A stretch of DNA of 34,606 nucleotides, taken from positions 1-34,606 of the forward strand of contig CABXQE010000013.1 in NCBI GenBank assembly GCA_902514295.1, given 5' to 3'. Position numbers and translations under genes: made by a program. The notes beneath the pieces are model-generated. The model was not told the origin of the DNA, did not search any database, and was given only the letters and a program-made list of their open reading frames with translations. Shown here one piece after another: positions 10,838-19,987 of the stretch (its first letter is position 1; each line of letters opens with the position of its first letter). The stretch comes from an uncultured SAR86 cluster bacterium (GTDB taxonomy: Bacteria; Pseudomonadota; Gammaproteobacteria; Magnimaribacterales; Magnimaribacteraceae).

Positions 10838-12943
10838 ATGGCCAGAACTACACCGCTAGAACTGTATAGAAATATTGGTATATGTGCCCATGTTGATGCT
10901 GGGAAAACCACAACTACTGAACGAGTTCTTTTCTATACCGGAATTTCTCATAAGATTGGTGAAGTCCACGATGGAGCTGCCGTTATGGATTGGATGGAGC
11001 AAGAGCAAGAAAGGGGAATAACTATTACTTCTGCTGCAACCACATGTTTTTGGGAAGGCACTGCAAAACAATACAAGCAACATAGGTTTAACATTATAGA
11101 TACGCCTGGACACGTAGATTTTACTATTGAAGTAGAAAGGTCTTTGAGAGTTTTAGATGGAGCGGTTGTTGTTTTTTGTGGAAGTTCTGGAGTTGAACCT
11201 CAATCAGAGACTGTATGGAGACAAGCTAATAGATACGAAGTGCCGAGAATAGCCTTTATAAATAAGATGGATAGAGCTGGAGCAGACTTCCTAAGGGTAG
11301 TTGATCAAATGAAGGTAAGACTGGGAGCAAATCCTGTGCCTATTCAATTAGCAATTGGTGCTGAAGATGATTTTAAGGGAGTTATTGATCTCGTTAAGAT
11401 GAAAGCCGTCTATTGGGATGGGGATGATATGGGAACCACTTTTGAATTAAAAGACATCCCAGAAGATATGCAGAGTATAGCCGATGAATGGCGTGAAAAG
11501 ATGGTTGAGTCAGCTGCAGAATCAAATGAAGAGATTATGGATAAATATCTAGAAGAAGGAGATTTATCTGAAGAAGATATTAGAGTCGGGTTAAGAGAAA
11601 GGACTCTAAGTAATGAAATAGTTCCATGTCTTTGTGGATCAGCTTTTAAAAATAAAGGTGTTCAAACAATGCTAGATGCTGTTATTGATTATCTACCAGC
11701 TCCAAATGAAGTAAAAGCTGTAACTGGAGTCCTTGAAAACGAAGAAGAGAGTTCAAGGGAGTCAGACGATGAGGCCCCTTTTGCTGGTATAGCTTTTAAG
11801 ATTGCTACAGATCCTTTTGTAGGCTCTTTAACTTTCGTTAGGGTGTATTCAGGGACTTTGAATACAGGCGATTCTGTTTTCTTGCCAATAAAAGGTAAAA
11901 AAGAAAGAGTAGGAAGAATGCTTCAAATGCATTCGAATAAAAGAGAAGAGATTTCAGAAGCAAGGGCAGGAGACATCTGTGCAGTTATTGGTCTAAAAGA
12001 CGCTATAACGGGTGAAACTCTATGTGATGAAAAGAATAAAATAACTTTAGAGCAAATGAACTTCCCTGAGCCAGTTATTTCGGTTGCTGTGGAACCTAAG
12101 ACTAAAGAAGACCAAGAAAAAATGGGAATAGCGCTAGGAAGGTTAGCTCAAGAAGACCCTTCTTTTAGATTAAGAACAGATGAAGAGTCTGGACAAACTA
12201 TTATTTCGGGCATGGGAGAGCTCCACCTTGACGTTCTTGTGGACAGAATGAGAAGAGAATTTAATGTTGAAGCTAATATGGGGAAACCTCAAGTGGCTTA
12301 CAGGGAAACTATCAAGAAGCAAGTAGAACAAGAATCTAAGTTTGTAAGACAATCAGGAGGCAGAGGTCAATACGGACACGTTTATATAAGAATCGAACCT
12401 CTTATTAACAATGAGGAAAGTGATGAAACATATGAGTTTGTTAACGAAATAGTAGGAGGAGCTATTCCTAGAGAATTTATACCTGCTGTAGATAAGGGTT
12501 GCAGGGAACAAATGGAAGCAGGTGTAATATCCGGCTATCCACTTGTTAATGTTAAAGTTTCTTTGTATGACGGTTCCTTCCATGACGTTGATTCTAGTGA
12601 AGTGGCGTTTAAGGTTGCTGGCTCCACTGCCCTTAAAGAGGGGGCTAAGAAAGCAGATCCTGTCATTTTAGAGCCAGTGATGAGCTTAGAGGTAGTAACC
12701 CCAGAAGAATATATGGGTGATGTGGTTGGAGATCTTAATAGACGAAGGGGAATAATCCACGGAATGGAAGACGGACCCTCTGGGAAGGTAGTTTCCGGGG
12801 AAGTTCCTTTAGCTGAAATGTTTGGTTACGCTACAGATCTTAGGTCTGCTTCTCAAGGTAGAGCAACATTCACAATGGAACCACTAAAGTATGCAGAAGT
12901 TCCTTCCAATGTTGCTGAAGTGATCGTTAATAAAAACGACTAA
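10838..12943 (+). CDS. fusA: Translation elongation factor G
   Basis: EF-G is the GTPase that drives tRNA-mRNA translocation and, with RRF, ribosome recycling. The product has 701 residues with all five domains. G1 AHVDAGKT is at 17-24, G3 DTPGH at 88-92 and G4 NKMD at 142-145. The domain IV to V region ends in [20 protein letters not shown]. The ATG is preceded by an A/T-only stretch without a ribosome binding site, so initiation is probably SD-independent or coupled to rpsG 18 nt upstream. The usual downstream neighbour tuf is missing; an intrinsic terminator follows instead. Confidence 0.99.
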   Translation: MARTTPLELYRNIGICAHVDAGKTTTTERVLFYTGISHKIGEVHDGAAVMDWMEQEQERGITITSAATTCFWEGTAKQYKQHRFNIIDTPGHVDFTIEVERSLRVLDGAVVVFCGSSGVEPQSETVWRQANRYEVPRIAFINKMDRAGADFLRVVDQMKVRLGANPVPIQLAIGAEDDFKGVIDLVKMKAVYWDGDDMGTTFELKDIPEDMQSIADEWREKMVESAAESNEEIMDKYLEEGDLSEEDIRVGLRERTLSNEIVPCLCGSAFKNKGVQTMLDAVIDYLPAPNEVKAVTGVLENEEESSRESDDEAPFAGIAFKIATDPFVGSLTFVRVYSGTLNTGDSVFLPIKGKKERVGRMLQMHSNKREEISEARAGDICAVIGLKDAITGETLCDEKNKITLEQMNFPEPVISVAVEPKTKEDQEKMGIALGRLAQEDPSFRLRTDEESGQTIISGMGELHLDVLVDRMRREFNVEANMGKPQVAYRETIKKQVEQESKFVRQSGGRGQYGHVYIRIEPLINNEESDETYEFVNEIVGGAIPREFIPAVDKGCREQMEAGVISGYPLVNVKVSLYDGSFHDVDSSEVAFKVAGSTALKEGAKKADPVILEPVMSLEVVTPEEYMGDVVGDLNRRRGIIHGMEDGPSGKVVSGEVPLAEMFGYATDLRSASQGRATFTMEPLKYAEVPSNVAEVIVNKND

Positions 12944-12971
12944 TCTATTAACTTAGAAATTCTTTAGAACC

Positions 12972-12991
12972 CCTTTTATTAAAGGTTTTTT
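12972..12991 (+). terminator. Intrinsic terminator after fusA
   Basis: CCTTT (12972-12976), loop TATT, AAAGG (12981-12985), then six Ts (12986-12991). The stem is short but is directly followed by a clean T-tract, 28 nt after the fusA stop and just before a new promoter. It most likely ends the rpsL-rpsG-fusA transcript. Confidence 0.6.
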
Positions 12992-13002
12992 ACACTTTTT
13001 TG

Positions 13003-13031
13003 TTGACACATGAGGGTCACAAAATTAGAAT
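13003..13031 (+). promoter_or_regulatory. Sigma70-type promoter for the S10-spc-alpha cluster
   Basis: The -35 box TTGACA (13003-13008) is perfect and the -10 box TAGAAT (13026-13031) is one base from consensus, with the optimal 17-nt spacer. The discriminator that follows (TGCCGCTC, 13032-13039) is strikingly GC-rich for this region, a hallmark of ppGpp-sensitive ribosomal promoters. The upstream 12986-13001 is nearly all T, consistent with an UP element. The predicted start near 13038 gives a leader of about 127 nt. This is the only strong promoter found for the following 27 genes. Confidence 0.82.
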
Positions 13032-13053
13032 TGCCGCTCGTTTTGTTTTAGGG

Positions 13054-13094
13054 GCCTTAGTCTAGATTTTTTATAGGTATAAGGCGGTTTTTTT
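13054..13094 (+). promoter_or_regulatory. First terminator-like hairpin in the S10 leader (candidate attenuator)
   Basis: GCCTTA (13054-13059) pairs with TAAGGC (13080-13085), with a possible inner CTA/TAG pairing (13062-13064 with 13074-13076). GG and seven Ts (13088-13094) follow. It lies downstream of the S10 promoter and upstream of rpsJ, where L4-dependent attenuation acts in enteric bacteria. CCGC 13034-13037 could compete by pairing with GCGG 13084-13087. Confidence 0.5.
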
Positions 13095-13107
13095 ATTAAT
13101 AAATCAA

Positions 13108-13130
13108 CCTACGTTGTAGGGGGTTTTTTT
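13108..13130 (+). promoter_or_regulatory. Second terminator-like hairpin in the S10 leader (candidate attenuator)
   Basis: CCTAC (13108-13112), loop GTT, GTAGG (13116-13120), then GGG and seven Ts (13124-13130), 34 nt before the rpsJ ATG. It has the form of an intrinsic terminator but stands inside the transcript from the 13003 promoter, so a regulated stop is more plausible than a constitutive one. In gammaproteobacteria ribosomal protein L4 (encoded by rplD in the same unit) controls such a site. Confidence 0.55.
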
Positions 13131-13164
13131 ACGCTATTTATTTAAAGGAATAATTAGAAGATAT

Positions 13165-13485
13165 ATGCAAGATCAGAGTATTAGAATAAGGCTGAAAGCC
13201 TTTGATCATAAACTTATTGACCGTTCTGCTAGAGAAATAGTGGAGACGGTTAAACGTACTGGTGCTAAGGTCAAAGGACCTATTCCAATGCCAGTTAAGA
13301 AACACAAAACGACCATCCTCATTTCCCCCCATAAAGACAAAGACGCAAGAGACCAATACGAAATTAGAACCCACAAAAGAACCTTAGATATCCTAGAACC
13401 TTCAGAAAAAACCTTAGACGCCTTAACAAAACTTGAATTATCAGCAGGTGTAGTAGTTCAAATAAGCCTAGATGAGAATAAATAG
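13165..13485 (+). CDS. rpsJ: 30S ribosomal protein S10
   Basis: S10 is a 30S head protein that also acts as NusE in transcription antitermination with NusB and NusG. The 106 residues start [19 protein letters not shown], which matches the family start and fixes the ATG. The conserved [18 protein letters not shown] segment is present. AGAAG at 13156-13160 is a weak ribosome binding site; AAGGA further upstream is rather distant. First gene of the long r-protein cluster, 2 nt before rplC. Confidence 0.98.
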   Translation: MQDQSIRIRLKAFDHKLIDRSAREIVETVKRTGAKVKGPIPMPVKKHKTTILISPHKDKDARDQYEIRTHKRTLDILEPSEKTLDALTKLELSAGVVVQISLDENK

Positions 13486-13487
13486 TT

Positions 13488-14123
13488 ATGTCAATTGGAT
13501 TAATAGGTAAAAAGCAAGGAATGACAAGGATGTTCACTCCTGAAGGTGACGCATTTGCAGTTAGCGTTGTAAGTGTTAGCCCTAATATTATTACTCAAAT
13601 TAAATCCCAGGAAACTGATGGATATTCCTCCGTTCAAGTAACGACAGGTGAAAAAAAAGAAAAGCATATAAAAAAGCCCATATCTGGTCATTTTAAGAAA
13701 AAAGGAGTTAATCCTGGAGAAGGGCTATGGGAATTTAAAGTAAATCCAGAAGCGTTAGAAGAGTTAGAAGTTGGAAGCAAATTATTTTTAGAACAATTCG
13801 AAGAAGGTCAAACAATAGATGTTCAAGGGAAGTCTAAAGGAAAAGGCTTTGCAGGAACGGTTAAGAGATGGAATTTTAAGATGCAAGATGCAACACACGG
13901 AAATTCTATTTCTCATAGAGCTCCTGGCTCTATTGGCCAGTGCCAAACTCCCGGCAAGGTATGGAAAGGTAAAAAGATGTCAGGTCATATGGGAGATGAA
14001 CGAAAAACAGTTCAAAATCTAGAAATAGCTTCAATAGATTTAAATAACAACTTATTGCTTATAAAAGGACCTATACCAGGACCAACAGGTTCAAACATAA
14101 TATTAAAACCAGCTGTAAAATAA
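13488..14123 (+). CDS. rplC: 50S ribosomal protein L3
   Basis: L3 is an early assembly protein whose long extension reaches the peptidyl-transferase centre. The 211 residues contain the core [13 protein letters not shown] and the extension [21 protein letters not shown]153 aligns with E. coli Q150, the glutamine methylated by PrmB; the residue between the two Gln is Cys here rather than Asn. It is separated from rpsJ and rplD by 2 nt each, so it is translated within the coupled block. Confidence 0.98.
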   Translation: MSIGLIGKKQGMTRMFTPEGDAFAVSVVSVSPNIITQIKSQETDGYSSVQVTTGEKKEKHIKKPISGHFKKKGVNPGEGLWEFKVNPEALEELEVGSKLFLEQFEEGQTIDVQGKSKGKGFAGTVKRWNFKMQDATHGNSISHRAPGSIGQCQTPGKVWKGKKMSGHMGDERKTVQNLEIASIDLNNNLLLIKGPIPGPTGSNIILKPAVK

Positions 14124-14125
14124 TA

Positions 14126-14749
14126 ATGGAAATTAAGGTTTTAAATCAAAATGGTTCTGGAGATTCAAATGTTTCTCTTCCTGAATCCGTATTTGGTCAA
14201 GATTTTAATGCTGATTTGGTCCATCAGCTTATAACAACTTATACGGCCAATGGACATCAAAACACCAAGGGCCAGAAGAATAGGTCAGCCGTAAGAGGTG
14301 GAGGAAGGAAACCTTGGAAGCAGAAAGGGACTGGTAGGGCGAGAGCTGGAACAATTCGTTCACCTATTTGGAGAGGCGGCGGTGTAACTTTTGCAAAAAA
14401 ATTCAAAAAAAATAACCCTAAGAAGGTAAACAAAAAGATGTATAGATCAGCAATGCGTTCTATTTGGTCGAAGCTAGCGGAAGAAAATAAAATAATTGCA
14501 CTTAATGAAATAAATATTGATGAGCCTGTAAAATCTTCTCAAGTAAAGAAAATCCTATCAGATATAGGAATTTCCAAGGCATTAGTTGTTCTTAATAAGA
14601 ATAACGAACAACTTAATAAGGCTTCAAAGAACCTTAAAGAATGCGATGTATTGACTATAAACTCTATAAACCCATCTTTGCTTATTAATGCAGATAACGT
14701 GGTTGTAACCTCAGAAACAATAAATTCTTTAACCGAGGTTTTGTCCTAA
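14126..14749 (+). CDS. rplD: 50S ribosomal protein L4
   Basis: L4 lines the exit tunnel with an extended loop (residues about 40-95), visible here as basic RSAVRGGGRKPWKQKGTGRA and IRSPIWRGGGVTF. In enteric bacteria free L4 also represses the S10 operon through its leader, and this genome keeps hairpins in the matching place (13054-13130). Length is 207 residues, a few more than E. coli. The stop overlaps the rplW start by one base (TAATG). Confidence 0.98.
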   Translation: MEIKVLNQNGSGDSNVSLPESVFGQDFNADLVHQLITTYTANGHQNTKGQKNRSAVRGGGRKPWKQKGTGRARAGTIRSPIWRGGGVTFAKKFKKNNPKKVNKKMYRSAMRSIWSKLAEENKIIALNEINIDEPVKSSQVKKILSDIGISKALVVLNKNNEQLNKASKNLKECDVLTINSINPSLLINADNVVVTSETINSLTEVLS

Positions 14750-15039
14750 TGAAAACAGAACTTTACTCAGTCATAAAGTCTCCATACTTAACCGAAAAAG
14801 TATCTTCGTTAATGGGAGAAGCTAATCAGTACGCATTTAAAGTTGATGTAAATGCTACAAAGTTACAAATTAAGAAAGCAGTTGAAGGTTATTTTTCTGT
14901 CGATGTTGAGAATGTAAACATATTAAAGGTTAAGGGAAAAAATAAACGTTCCAGATATAGAATAAAGAAAAGACCTGATTGGAAGAAAGCTTATGTTCGA
15001 CTTGCTGAAGGTCAGTCAATTGAAGTAGGTATAGAATAA
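14749..15039 (+). CDS. rplW: 50S ribosomal protein L23
   Basis: L23 sits at the tunnel exit and docks trigger factor and SRP. The 96 residues include the N-terminal [16 protein letters not shown] and the extended loop [23 protein letters not shown]. The gene overlaps rplD by one base and rplB by one base, both as TAATG, so it depends on translational coupling. No unusual features are seen. Confidence 0.97.
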   Translation: MKTELYSVIKSPYLTEKVSSLMGEANQYAFKVDVNATKLQIKKAVEGYFSVDVENVNILKVKGKNKRSRYRIKKRPDWKKAYVRLAEGQSIEVGIE

Positions 15040-15869
15040 TGGTCGCCCAAATAAAGAAATCAAAACCAACTTCTCCAGGACGTAGATTTAGATCTTGGGT
15101 GTCTAGAGATGATCTTCACAAAGGAGATCCTCATGCTTCACTTCTTCAACCTAAGAAACAAAGATCAGGAAGAAATAACCAAGGCAGAATAACCTCTAGA
15201 CACAGAGGAGGAGGCCATAAGAAACATTACAGACTTATTGATTTCAAGAGAACTAAAGATGGAATTCCAGCAAAAGTAGAAACAATAGAATATGATCCTA
15301 ATAGGTCTGCAAACATAGCCCTGGTCTTGTATGCAGATGGAGAAAGAAAATACATAATCTCTCCTGAAGGACTGTCTGTTGGAGATGAAATAATCTCTGG
15401 AGAAGAGTCTCCTATTAAAGCAGGTAATACTTTAGGTTTAAAACATATGCCTTTAGGCACAGTTGTTCACTGTATTGAGTTATTTCCAGGTAAGGGCGCG
15501 CAAATGTCTAGAAGCGCAGGAACATCAGCACAAATCTTAGCTATTGAAGGAAGATATGTAACTTTAAGACTAAGAAGCGGTGAAGTAAGAAGAGTGTTGT
15601 CAGACTGTAGAGCGACCGTAGGAAGTGTTTCTAATTCTGAACATTCTTTGAGGTCAATTGGAAAAGCTGGAGCAAAGCGTTGGATGGGAATAAGACCTAG
15701 CGTAAGAGGAGTTGCTATGAATCCAGTAGATCACCCTCATGGAGGTGGCGAAGGTAAGACTTCTGGTGGAAGGCATCCAGTAACACCTTGGGGAGTTCCC
15801 ACAAAAGGATATAAAACTCGTAAAAAAACTAAGAGCAGCAATCGTATGATTGTAAGAAGAAGGAATTAA
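15039..15869 (+). CDS. rplB: 50S ribosomal protein L2
   Basis: L2 is needed for subunit association and peptidyl-transferase assembly. The 276-residue product carries the basic N terminus, [19 protein letters not shown], the SH3-like middle region and the near-invariant [14 protein letters not shown]232 aligns with the conserved histidine close to the peptidyl-transferase centre. The start overlaps rplW by one base. rpsS follows after 7 nt. Confidence 0.98.
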   Translation: MVAQIKKSKPTSPGRRFRSWVSRDDLHKGDPHASLLQPKKQRSGRNNQGRITSRHRGGGHKKHYRLIDFKRTKDGIPAKVETIEYDPNRSANIALVLYADGERKYIISPEGLSVGDEIISGEESPIKAGNTLGLKHMPLGTVVHCIELFPGKGAQMSRSAGTSAQILAIEGRYVTLRLRSGEVRRVLSDCRATVGSVSNSEHSLRSIGKAGAKRWMGIRPSVRGVAMNPVDHPHGGGEGKTSGGRHPVTPWGVPTKGYKTRKKTKSSNRMIVRRRN

Positions 15870-15876
15870 TTGAATT

Positions 15877-16143
15877 ATGCCTAGATCATTAAAAAAAGGA
15901 CCATTTGTAGATTTACATTTACTTAAGAAAGTAGAAAAAGCAGTATCCACGAATGACAAAAAACCAATAAAAACCTGGTCAAGAAGGTCAATGATAACTC
16001 CTGACATGGTAGGTTTGAATATTGCAGTTCACAACGGAAGACAGCATGTACCTATATTTATACAGGAAGATATGGTTGGTCATAAGTTAGGAGAATTTGT
16101 CTTAACACGAACATTTAGGATCCATTCTGGAGATAGAAATTAA
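15877..16143 (+). CDS. rpsS: 30S ribosomal protein S19
   Basis: S19 pairs with S13 in the 30S head near the A-site tRNA. The 88 residues begin [16 protein letters not shown], the standard start, and contain [14 protein letters not shown] and [18 protein letters not shown]. It is a few residues shorter at the C terminus than the E. coli protein (92). It sits 4 nt before rplV. Confidence 0.98.
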   Translation: MPRSLKKGPFVDLHLLKKVEKAVSTNDKKPIKTWSRRSMITPDMVGLNIAVHNGRQHVPIFIQEDMVGHKLGEFVLTRTFRIHSGDRN

Positions 16144-16147
16144 TAAC

Positions 16148-16489
16148 ATGAGTCAGTCTATAGCAAAATTAAGGAGTGCAAGAGTTTCTAGCCAAAAGGC
16201 TAGATTGGTTGCTAACCAAATTAGAGGGAAGAAGGTAGAAGAGGCTATGGGCATCTTAACTTTTGCACCTCAGAAATCTGCTCATATTATTAAGAAGGTT
16301 TTGGAATCTGCAATTGCTAATGCGGAACACAATCAAGGTTTGGATGTAGATTCTTTGTTTGTTTCTACAATTGCAGTAGATGAAAGCTTCACCATGAAAC
16401 GTATTAGGGCAAGAGCCAGAGGAAGAGCAGATAGATATTTTAAGAGAAGCTGCAATATTTCATTAACTTTAGAAGAAAAGGGTAAATAA
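16148..16489 (+). CDS. rplV: 50S ribosomal protein L22
   Basis: L22 lines the exit tunnel together with L4 through a long beta-hairpin (here about residues 80-100, [16 protein letters not shown]). The length of 113 residues is near the family norm (E. coli 110). The N-terminal [19 protein letters not shown] is typical. Its stop overlaps the rpsC start by one base. There is no alteration suggestive of macrolide resistance, although this cannot be judged reliably by eye. Confidence 0.97.
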   Translation: MSQSIAKLRSARVSSQKARLVANQIRGKKVEEAMGILTFAPQKSAHIIKKVLESAIANAEHNQGLDVDSLFVSTIAVDESFTMKRIRARARGRADRYFKRSCNISLTLEEKGK

Positions 16490-17139
16490 TGGGACAAAAA
16501 GTACATCCAATAGGTTTTAGGCTAGGCATCACTACTCAACATACTTCTAACTGGTACGCTGAAAAATCTCAATACACTGAGAATTTATTAAAAGATATAG
16601 AGGTAAGAGAGCACTTAGAAAAGAAACTTTCCCATGCTTCTGTGAGCAGGATTGATATTGAAAGGACTGCCGATAACGCAAGAGTTTTAATACATACAGC
16701 TAGGCCGGGAGTAGTTATAGGAAAGAAAGGAGAAGATATAGATAAAATGAGGGAGGATATAACTCAAAGAATGGGTATTCCTGTCACATTAAGCATACAA
16801 GAGATCAGGAAGCCTGATTTAGATGCTAAATTATTAGCAGAAAGTGTAGCCCAACAGCTAGAAAGAAGAGTTATGTTTAGAAGAGCTATGAAAAGAGCGG
16901 TTCAGAATGCGATGAGGCAAGGAGCAGAAGGAGTAAAAATTAGAGTTGCAGGTAGATTAGGGGGCGCAGAAATAGCAAGAGCAGAGATTCAAAAGGAAGG
17001 AAGGGTGCCTTTGCACACACTTAGAGCAGATGTTGACTATGGCTTAGCAGAAGCCAACACCACTTATGGAGTAATAGGTGTAAAAGCTTGGGTATTTAGA
17101 GGAGAAGTACTGGATAAACCAAATAAGGATTCAGAATAA
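16489..17139 (+). CDS. rpsC: 30S ribosomal protein S3
   Basis: S3 forms part of the mRNA entry channel and helicase activity. The 216 residues start [14 protein letters not shown]. The KH domain has GKKG at residues 78-81, and the C-terminal domain has the basic [20 protein letters not shown]. It is about 17 residues shorter than the E. coli protein (233), at the variable C-terminal tail. It overlaps rplV by one base and precedes rplP by 10 nt. Confidence 0.98.
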   Translation: MGQKVHPIGFRLGITTQHTSNWYAEKSQYTENLLKDIEVREHLEKKLSHASVSRIDIERTADNARVLIHTARPGVVIGKKGEDIDKMREDITQRMGIPVTLSIQEIRKPDLDAKLLAESVAQQLERRVMFRRAMKRAVQNAMRQGAEGVKIRVAGRLGGAEIARAEIQKEGRVPLHTLRADVDYGLAEANTTYGVIGVKAWVFRGEVLDKPNKDSE

Positions 17140-17149
17140 GGTATAAGAA

Positions 17150-17557
17150 ATGTTTCAACCTAAAAGAACAAAATATAGAAAACAACAAAAGGGCAGGAAT
17201 ACTGGTAATGCTCAAAGAGGAGCTACTCTTAGTTTCGGAACTTATGGACTTAAAGCGACTGAAAGAGGTCAATTAACTTCTAGGCAGATTGAGGCTGCAA
17301 GAAGAGCTATGACTAGGCATGTAAAAAGAGGAGCTAAGATTTGGATAAGAGTTTTTCCGGATAAACCTATCACTAAGAAACCTCTAGAAGTAAGACAGGG
17401 TAAGGGGAAAGGGAATGTAGAGTATTGGGTATGCCCAATAAAACCAGGAAAAGTTTTATATGAAATGGAAGGGGTTGATGAAGAGCTAGCTAAAGAAGCT
17501 TTTGCACTAGCTTCAGCAAAGATGCCAATAGCAACAACCTTTATAAGGAGACTCTAA
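17150..17557 (+). CDS. rplP: 50S ribosomal protein L16
   Basis: L16 helps position the A-site tRNA. The 135 residues contain the typical N terminus [28 protein letters not shown] and [15 protein letters not shown]82 aligns with E. coli R81, the arginine hydroxylated by YcfD/RoxA where that enzyme exists. The stop overlaps the rpmC start by one base. Confidence 0.98.
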   Translation: MFQPKRTKYRKQQKGRNTGNAQRGATLSFGTYGLKATERGQLTSRQIEAARRAMTRHVKRGAKIWIRVFPDKPITKKPLEVRQGKGKGNVEYWVCPIKPGKVLYEMEGVDEELAKEAFALASAKMPIATTFIRRL

Positions 17558-17769
17558 TGGCTAAAGAAAGCTTATTAAGCAGATTAAGAAATAAATCTAG
17601 TGACGTTAGTGATGAAGAAGGGAAGTTAAGAAAAGAGCTAATGGAGTTAAGAGTTCAACATTCTTCTGGACAGCTAAAAGAGACTCATAAAATAAGAGAA
17701 GTAAGGAAATCAATTGCGCAATTAAAAACTTTAAGTAATGAAGTGAAAGAAGAAATAAAAGATGACTGA
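17557..17769 (+). CDS. rpmC: 50S ribosomal protein L29
   Basis: L29 is a small two-helix protein near the tunnel exit beside L23. The 70 residues are highly charged; the conserved [20 protein letters not shown] and [13 protein letters not shown] are clear. The N terminus has a few extra residues compared with E. coli (63). Its last codons overlap rpsQ by 8 bases (ATGACTGA), placing the rpsQ start ahead of the rpmC stop. Confidence 0.96.
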   Translation: MAKESLLSRLRNKSSDVSDEEGKLRKELMELRVQHSSGQLKETHKIREVRKSIAQLKTLSNEVKEEIKDD

Positions 17770-18025
17770 AATTAATACAAGAACTCAAACAGGCCTGGTA
17801 GTAAGCTCTAAAAGAGATAAAACCATTACTGTTATGGTCGAAAGAAAGGTTAAACATCCTTTATACAAGAAGATTCTTAGAAGATCTTCAAAGCTGCAAG
17901 CACATGACCAAGATAACGCATGTAATGAAGGAGATTTAGTGACTATTCAAGAGTGCAAACCGCTTTCTAAGACAAAATCTTGGAAATTGTTAAAGGTAGA
18001 AAAGAAGGTCCAAGAAATAAAATAG
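17762..18025 (+). CDS. rpsQ: 30S ribosomal protein S17
   Basis: S17 is a primary 16S rRNA-binding protein with an OB fold. The 87 residues include [20 protein letters not shown] and [18 protein letters not shown]. The ATG lies inside the last codons of rpmC (8-nt overlap), implying reinitiation coupling. It is the last gene of the S10 part; rplN of the spc part follows after only 9 nt with no leader or promoter visible. Confidence 0.97.
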   Translation: MTEINTRTQTGLVVSSKRDKTITVMVERKVKHPLYKKILRRSSKLQAHDQDNACNEGDLVTIQECKPLSKTKSWKLLKVEKKVQEIK

Positions 18026-18034
18026 ATTAGAGAA

Positions 18035-18403
18035 ATGATACAAGAACAAAGTTATTTGGAAGTTGCTGATAATAGCGGGGCTAGGAAGCTTATGTGCATC
18101 AGAGTTCTTGGCGGTTCAAGAAAAAGATTTGCTAGAGTTGGTGATGTTATAAAAGTCAGTGTAAAAGAAGCGATACCAACTGGAAGAGTAAAGAAAGGTG
18201 AAGTGGTTGATGCTGTTATAGTAAGGACTAAGAATAAATTAAGACGATCTGACGGATCTGCAATTAGGTTTGATGATAACGCAGCTGTTTTGATAAACGC
18301 TCAGAAACAACCTATTGGCACAAGGGTTTTTGGTCCAGTTTCAAGAGAACTAAGAAATGAAGATTTTATGCGAATCGTTTCTTTGGCTCCGGAGGTACTT
18401 TAA
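18035..18403 (+). CDS. rplN: 50S ribosomal protein L14
   Basis: L14 forms intersubunit bridges with 16S rRNA and is the docking site of the silencing factor RsfS. The 122 residues show the full family pattern from [22 protein letters not shown] to [13 protein letters not shown] and [12 protein letters not shown]. In E. coli this gene opens the spc operon behind its own promoter; here the preceding gap is 9 nt, so it is probably read through from rpsQ. Confidence 0.98.
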   Translation: MIQEQSYLEVADNSGARKLMCIRVLGGSRKRFARVGDVIKVSVKEAIPTGRVKKGEVVDAVIVRTKNKLRRSDGSAIRFDDNAAVLINAQKQPIGTRVFGPVSRELRNEDFMRIVSLAPEVL

Positions 18404-18405
18404 TC

Positions 18406-18720
18406 ATGAATAAGATTAGAACTGGAGACCAAGTGATAGTTATAGCTGGAAAAGATAAAGGCAAACAAGGTTCAATTACTAAAATCCTTTCCAATGGCAG
18501 ATGTTATGTTTCAGGAGTGCAGATTATTAAAAGACACACTAAACCAAACCCTAATGCAGGTATAGCAGGTGGAGTAGTGGAGAAAGAGGCGTCAATAGAC
18601 ATGTCTAATATCTCAATATACAACTCTTCTGCTAAAAAAGCTGACAAGGTAAGTATTAAATCTTTAGAAGATGGAACCAAAGTTAGAGTATTTAGGTCTT
18701 CAGGTAAGGAGATAAAGTAA
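18406..18720 (+). CDS. rplX: 50S ribosomal protein L24
   Basis: L24 initiates 50S assembly by binding the 5' end of 23S rRNA. The 104 residues contain an N-terminal KOW motif (about residues 5-30, [18 protein letters not shown]) and the loop [20 protein letters not shown]. It overlaps the rplE start by one base. The E. coli S8 repressor site lies around the rplX-rplE junction; no equivalent fold is obvious here by eye. Confidence 0.98.
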   Translation: MNKIRTGDQVIVIAGKDKGKQGSITKILSNGRCYVSGVQIIKRHTKPNPNAGIAGGVVEKEASIDMSNISIYNSSAKKADKVSIKSLEDGTKVRVFRSSGKEIK

Positions 18721-19259
18721 TGTTGCCTTTAAAAGATCATTATGTAAATTCAGTAGTCCCAGAATTAAAAGAATCTTTGAACTTAGATTCTGTTATGGCA
18801 GTTCCTAAAGTAACTAAAGTAACTTTGAATATGGGTGTTGGGGAGGCCATGAATGACAAGAAATTGCTTGAGAAGGCTGTAGAAGACATGACACTTATTG
18901 CTGGGCAGAAGCCGTTAATTACTAAAGTAAGAAAATCTGTTGCTAATTTTAAAATAAGAGATGGCATGCCTATAGGATGTAAAGTCACTTTACGAGGTGA
19001 CAGGATGTATGATTTTTTACAAAGACTCATAGGGGTAGCAATTCCTAGAGAAAGGGACTTTAGAGGACTTGAAATTAAATCTTTTGATGGAAGAGGTAAC
19101 TATTCTTTAGGAATAAAAGAACATATTATTTTTCCAGAAATTGACTATGACAAGGTGGATAAAATAAGAGGGCTTGATATAAGTATTTCAACTTCAGCTG
19201 AAGATGATAATTCTGGAGAAGCTTTATTACGAGCAATGAAATTCCCATTTAAGAATTAA
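18720..19259 (+). CDS. rplE: 50S ribosomal protein L5
   Basis: L5 binds 5S rRNA and contacts the P-site tRNA and S13. The 179 residues equal the E. coli length. Conserved parts are [36 protein letters not shown] and the C-terminal [21 protein letters not shown]. The start overlaps rplX by one base and rpsN follows after 10 nt. Confidence 0.98.
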   Translation: MLPLKDHYVNSVVPELKESLNLDSVMAVPKVTKVTLNMGVGEAMNDKKLLEKAVEDMTLIAGQKPLITKVRKSVANFKIRDGMPIGCKVTLRGDRMYDFLQRLIGVAIPRERDFRGLEIKSFDGRGNYSLGIKEHIIFPEIDYDKVDKIRGLDISISTSAEDDNSGEALLRAMKFPFKN

Positions 19260-19269
19260 GGAAAGATAT

Positions 19270-19575
19270 ATGGCAAAGGCATCAATGAAAGCAAGAGAAG
19301 AAAGAAGAAGAAAGACTGTTCTTCGTTTTGCAAAGAAAAGAGCAGAATTAAAAGAGATCATAAGAAGCCCTAAATCTTCTGACGAAGAAAGGGAATTAGC
19401 TCAAATTAAACTTCAAAAGCTTCCTAGGGATGCAAATCCCATAAGGATGCAAAGAAGATGCGCTATTACTGGAAGGCCTCATGCTGTTTATAGGAAGTTT
19501 GGATTGGGTAGAAATAAATTAAGAGAATTAGCTATGAAAGGTGATATACCAGGTTTAGTTAAATCAAGTTGGTAA
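19270..19575 (+). CDS. rpsN: 30S ribosomal protein S14 (zinc-independent form)
   Basis: S14 is a 30S head protein next to S3 and S10. The 101-residue length and the single Cys in [20 protein letters not shown] show the long C-minus form that does not bind zinc, rather than the short zinc-ribbon form. It ends [11 protein letters not shown], as is typical. GGAAAG lies a few bases upstream of the ATG. Confidence 0.98.
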   Translation: MAKASMKAREERRRKTVLRFAKKRAELKEIIRSPKSSDEERELAQIKLQKLPRDANPIRMQRRCAITGRPHAVYRKFGLGRNKLRELAMKGDIPGLVKSSW

Positions 19576-19584
19576 GGATTATTT

Positions 19585-19977
19585 ATGAGTATGCAAGATC
19601 CCATAGCAGATTTATTTTCTAGAATAAACAACGCTCAGGCGCGTGGAAAAGCTAGCGTAGTTGTTCCTAGCTCTAATAAAAAAATTAGTCTTGTTTCTCT
19701 TTTAAAAGATAAAGGCTATGTAGATTCATTTGATGTTTCTGATAACGCTAAGCCAGAAATAGAGATTAAATTAAAGTATTTTGAAGGAGCTCCAGTAATT
19801 AAAGAACTTAAAAGAATAAGCAAACCTGGTTTAAGGCAATATTCAAATAAGAAAGAAATACCTGAAATTAACGGGGGTCTAGGCATAGCTGTTGTATCAA
19901 CCAATAAAGGATTAATGACCGATCAAGAAGCTAAGGAAGCTGGACTTGGTGGGGAGTTAATCTGTTCAGTTTTTTAG
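19585..19977 (+). CDS. rpsH: 30S ribosomal protein S8
   Basis: S8 is a primary binder of the 16S central domain and, in E. coli, the repressor of the spc operon. The 130 residues begin MSMQDPIADLFSRINNAQ and contain SKPGLRQYSNKKEIP and GLGIAVVSTNKGLMTDQEA. The C-terminal GGELICSVF is intact. Whether it still regulates its own unit is open, since the gene junctions are compressed. Confidence 0.98.
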   Translation: MSMQDPIADLFSRINNAQARGKASVVVPSSNKKISLVSLLKDKGYVDSFDVSDNAKPEIEIKLKYFEGAPVIKELKRISKPGLRQYSNKKEIPEINGGLGIAVVSTNKGLMTDQEAKEAGLGGELICSVF

Positions 19978-19987
19978 AAGATAAATT

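Noticed and set aside
13819-14022. Plus-strand open frame of 67 codons inside rplC
   Set aside because: It is a shifted frame of the conserved L3 core and shows no independent start signal.
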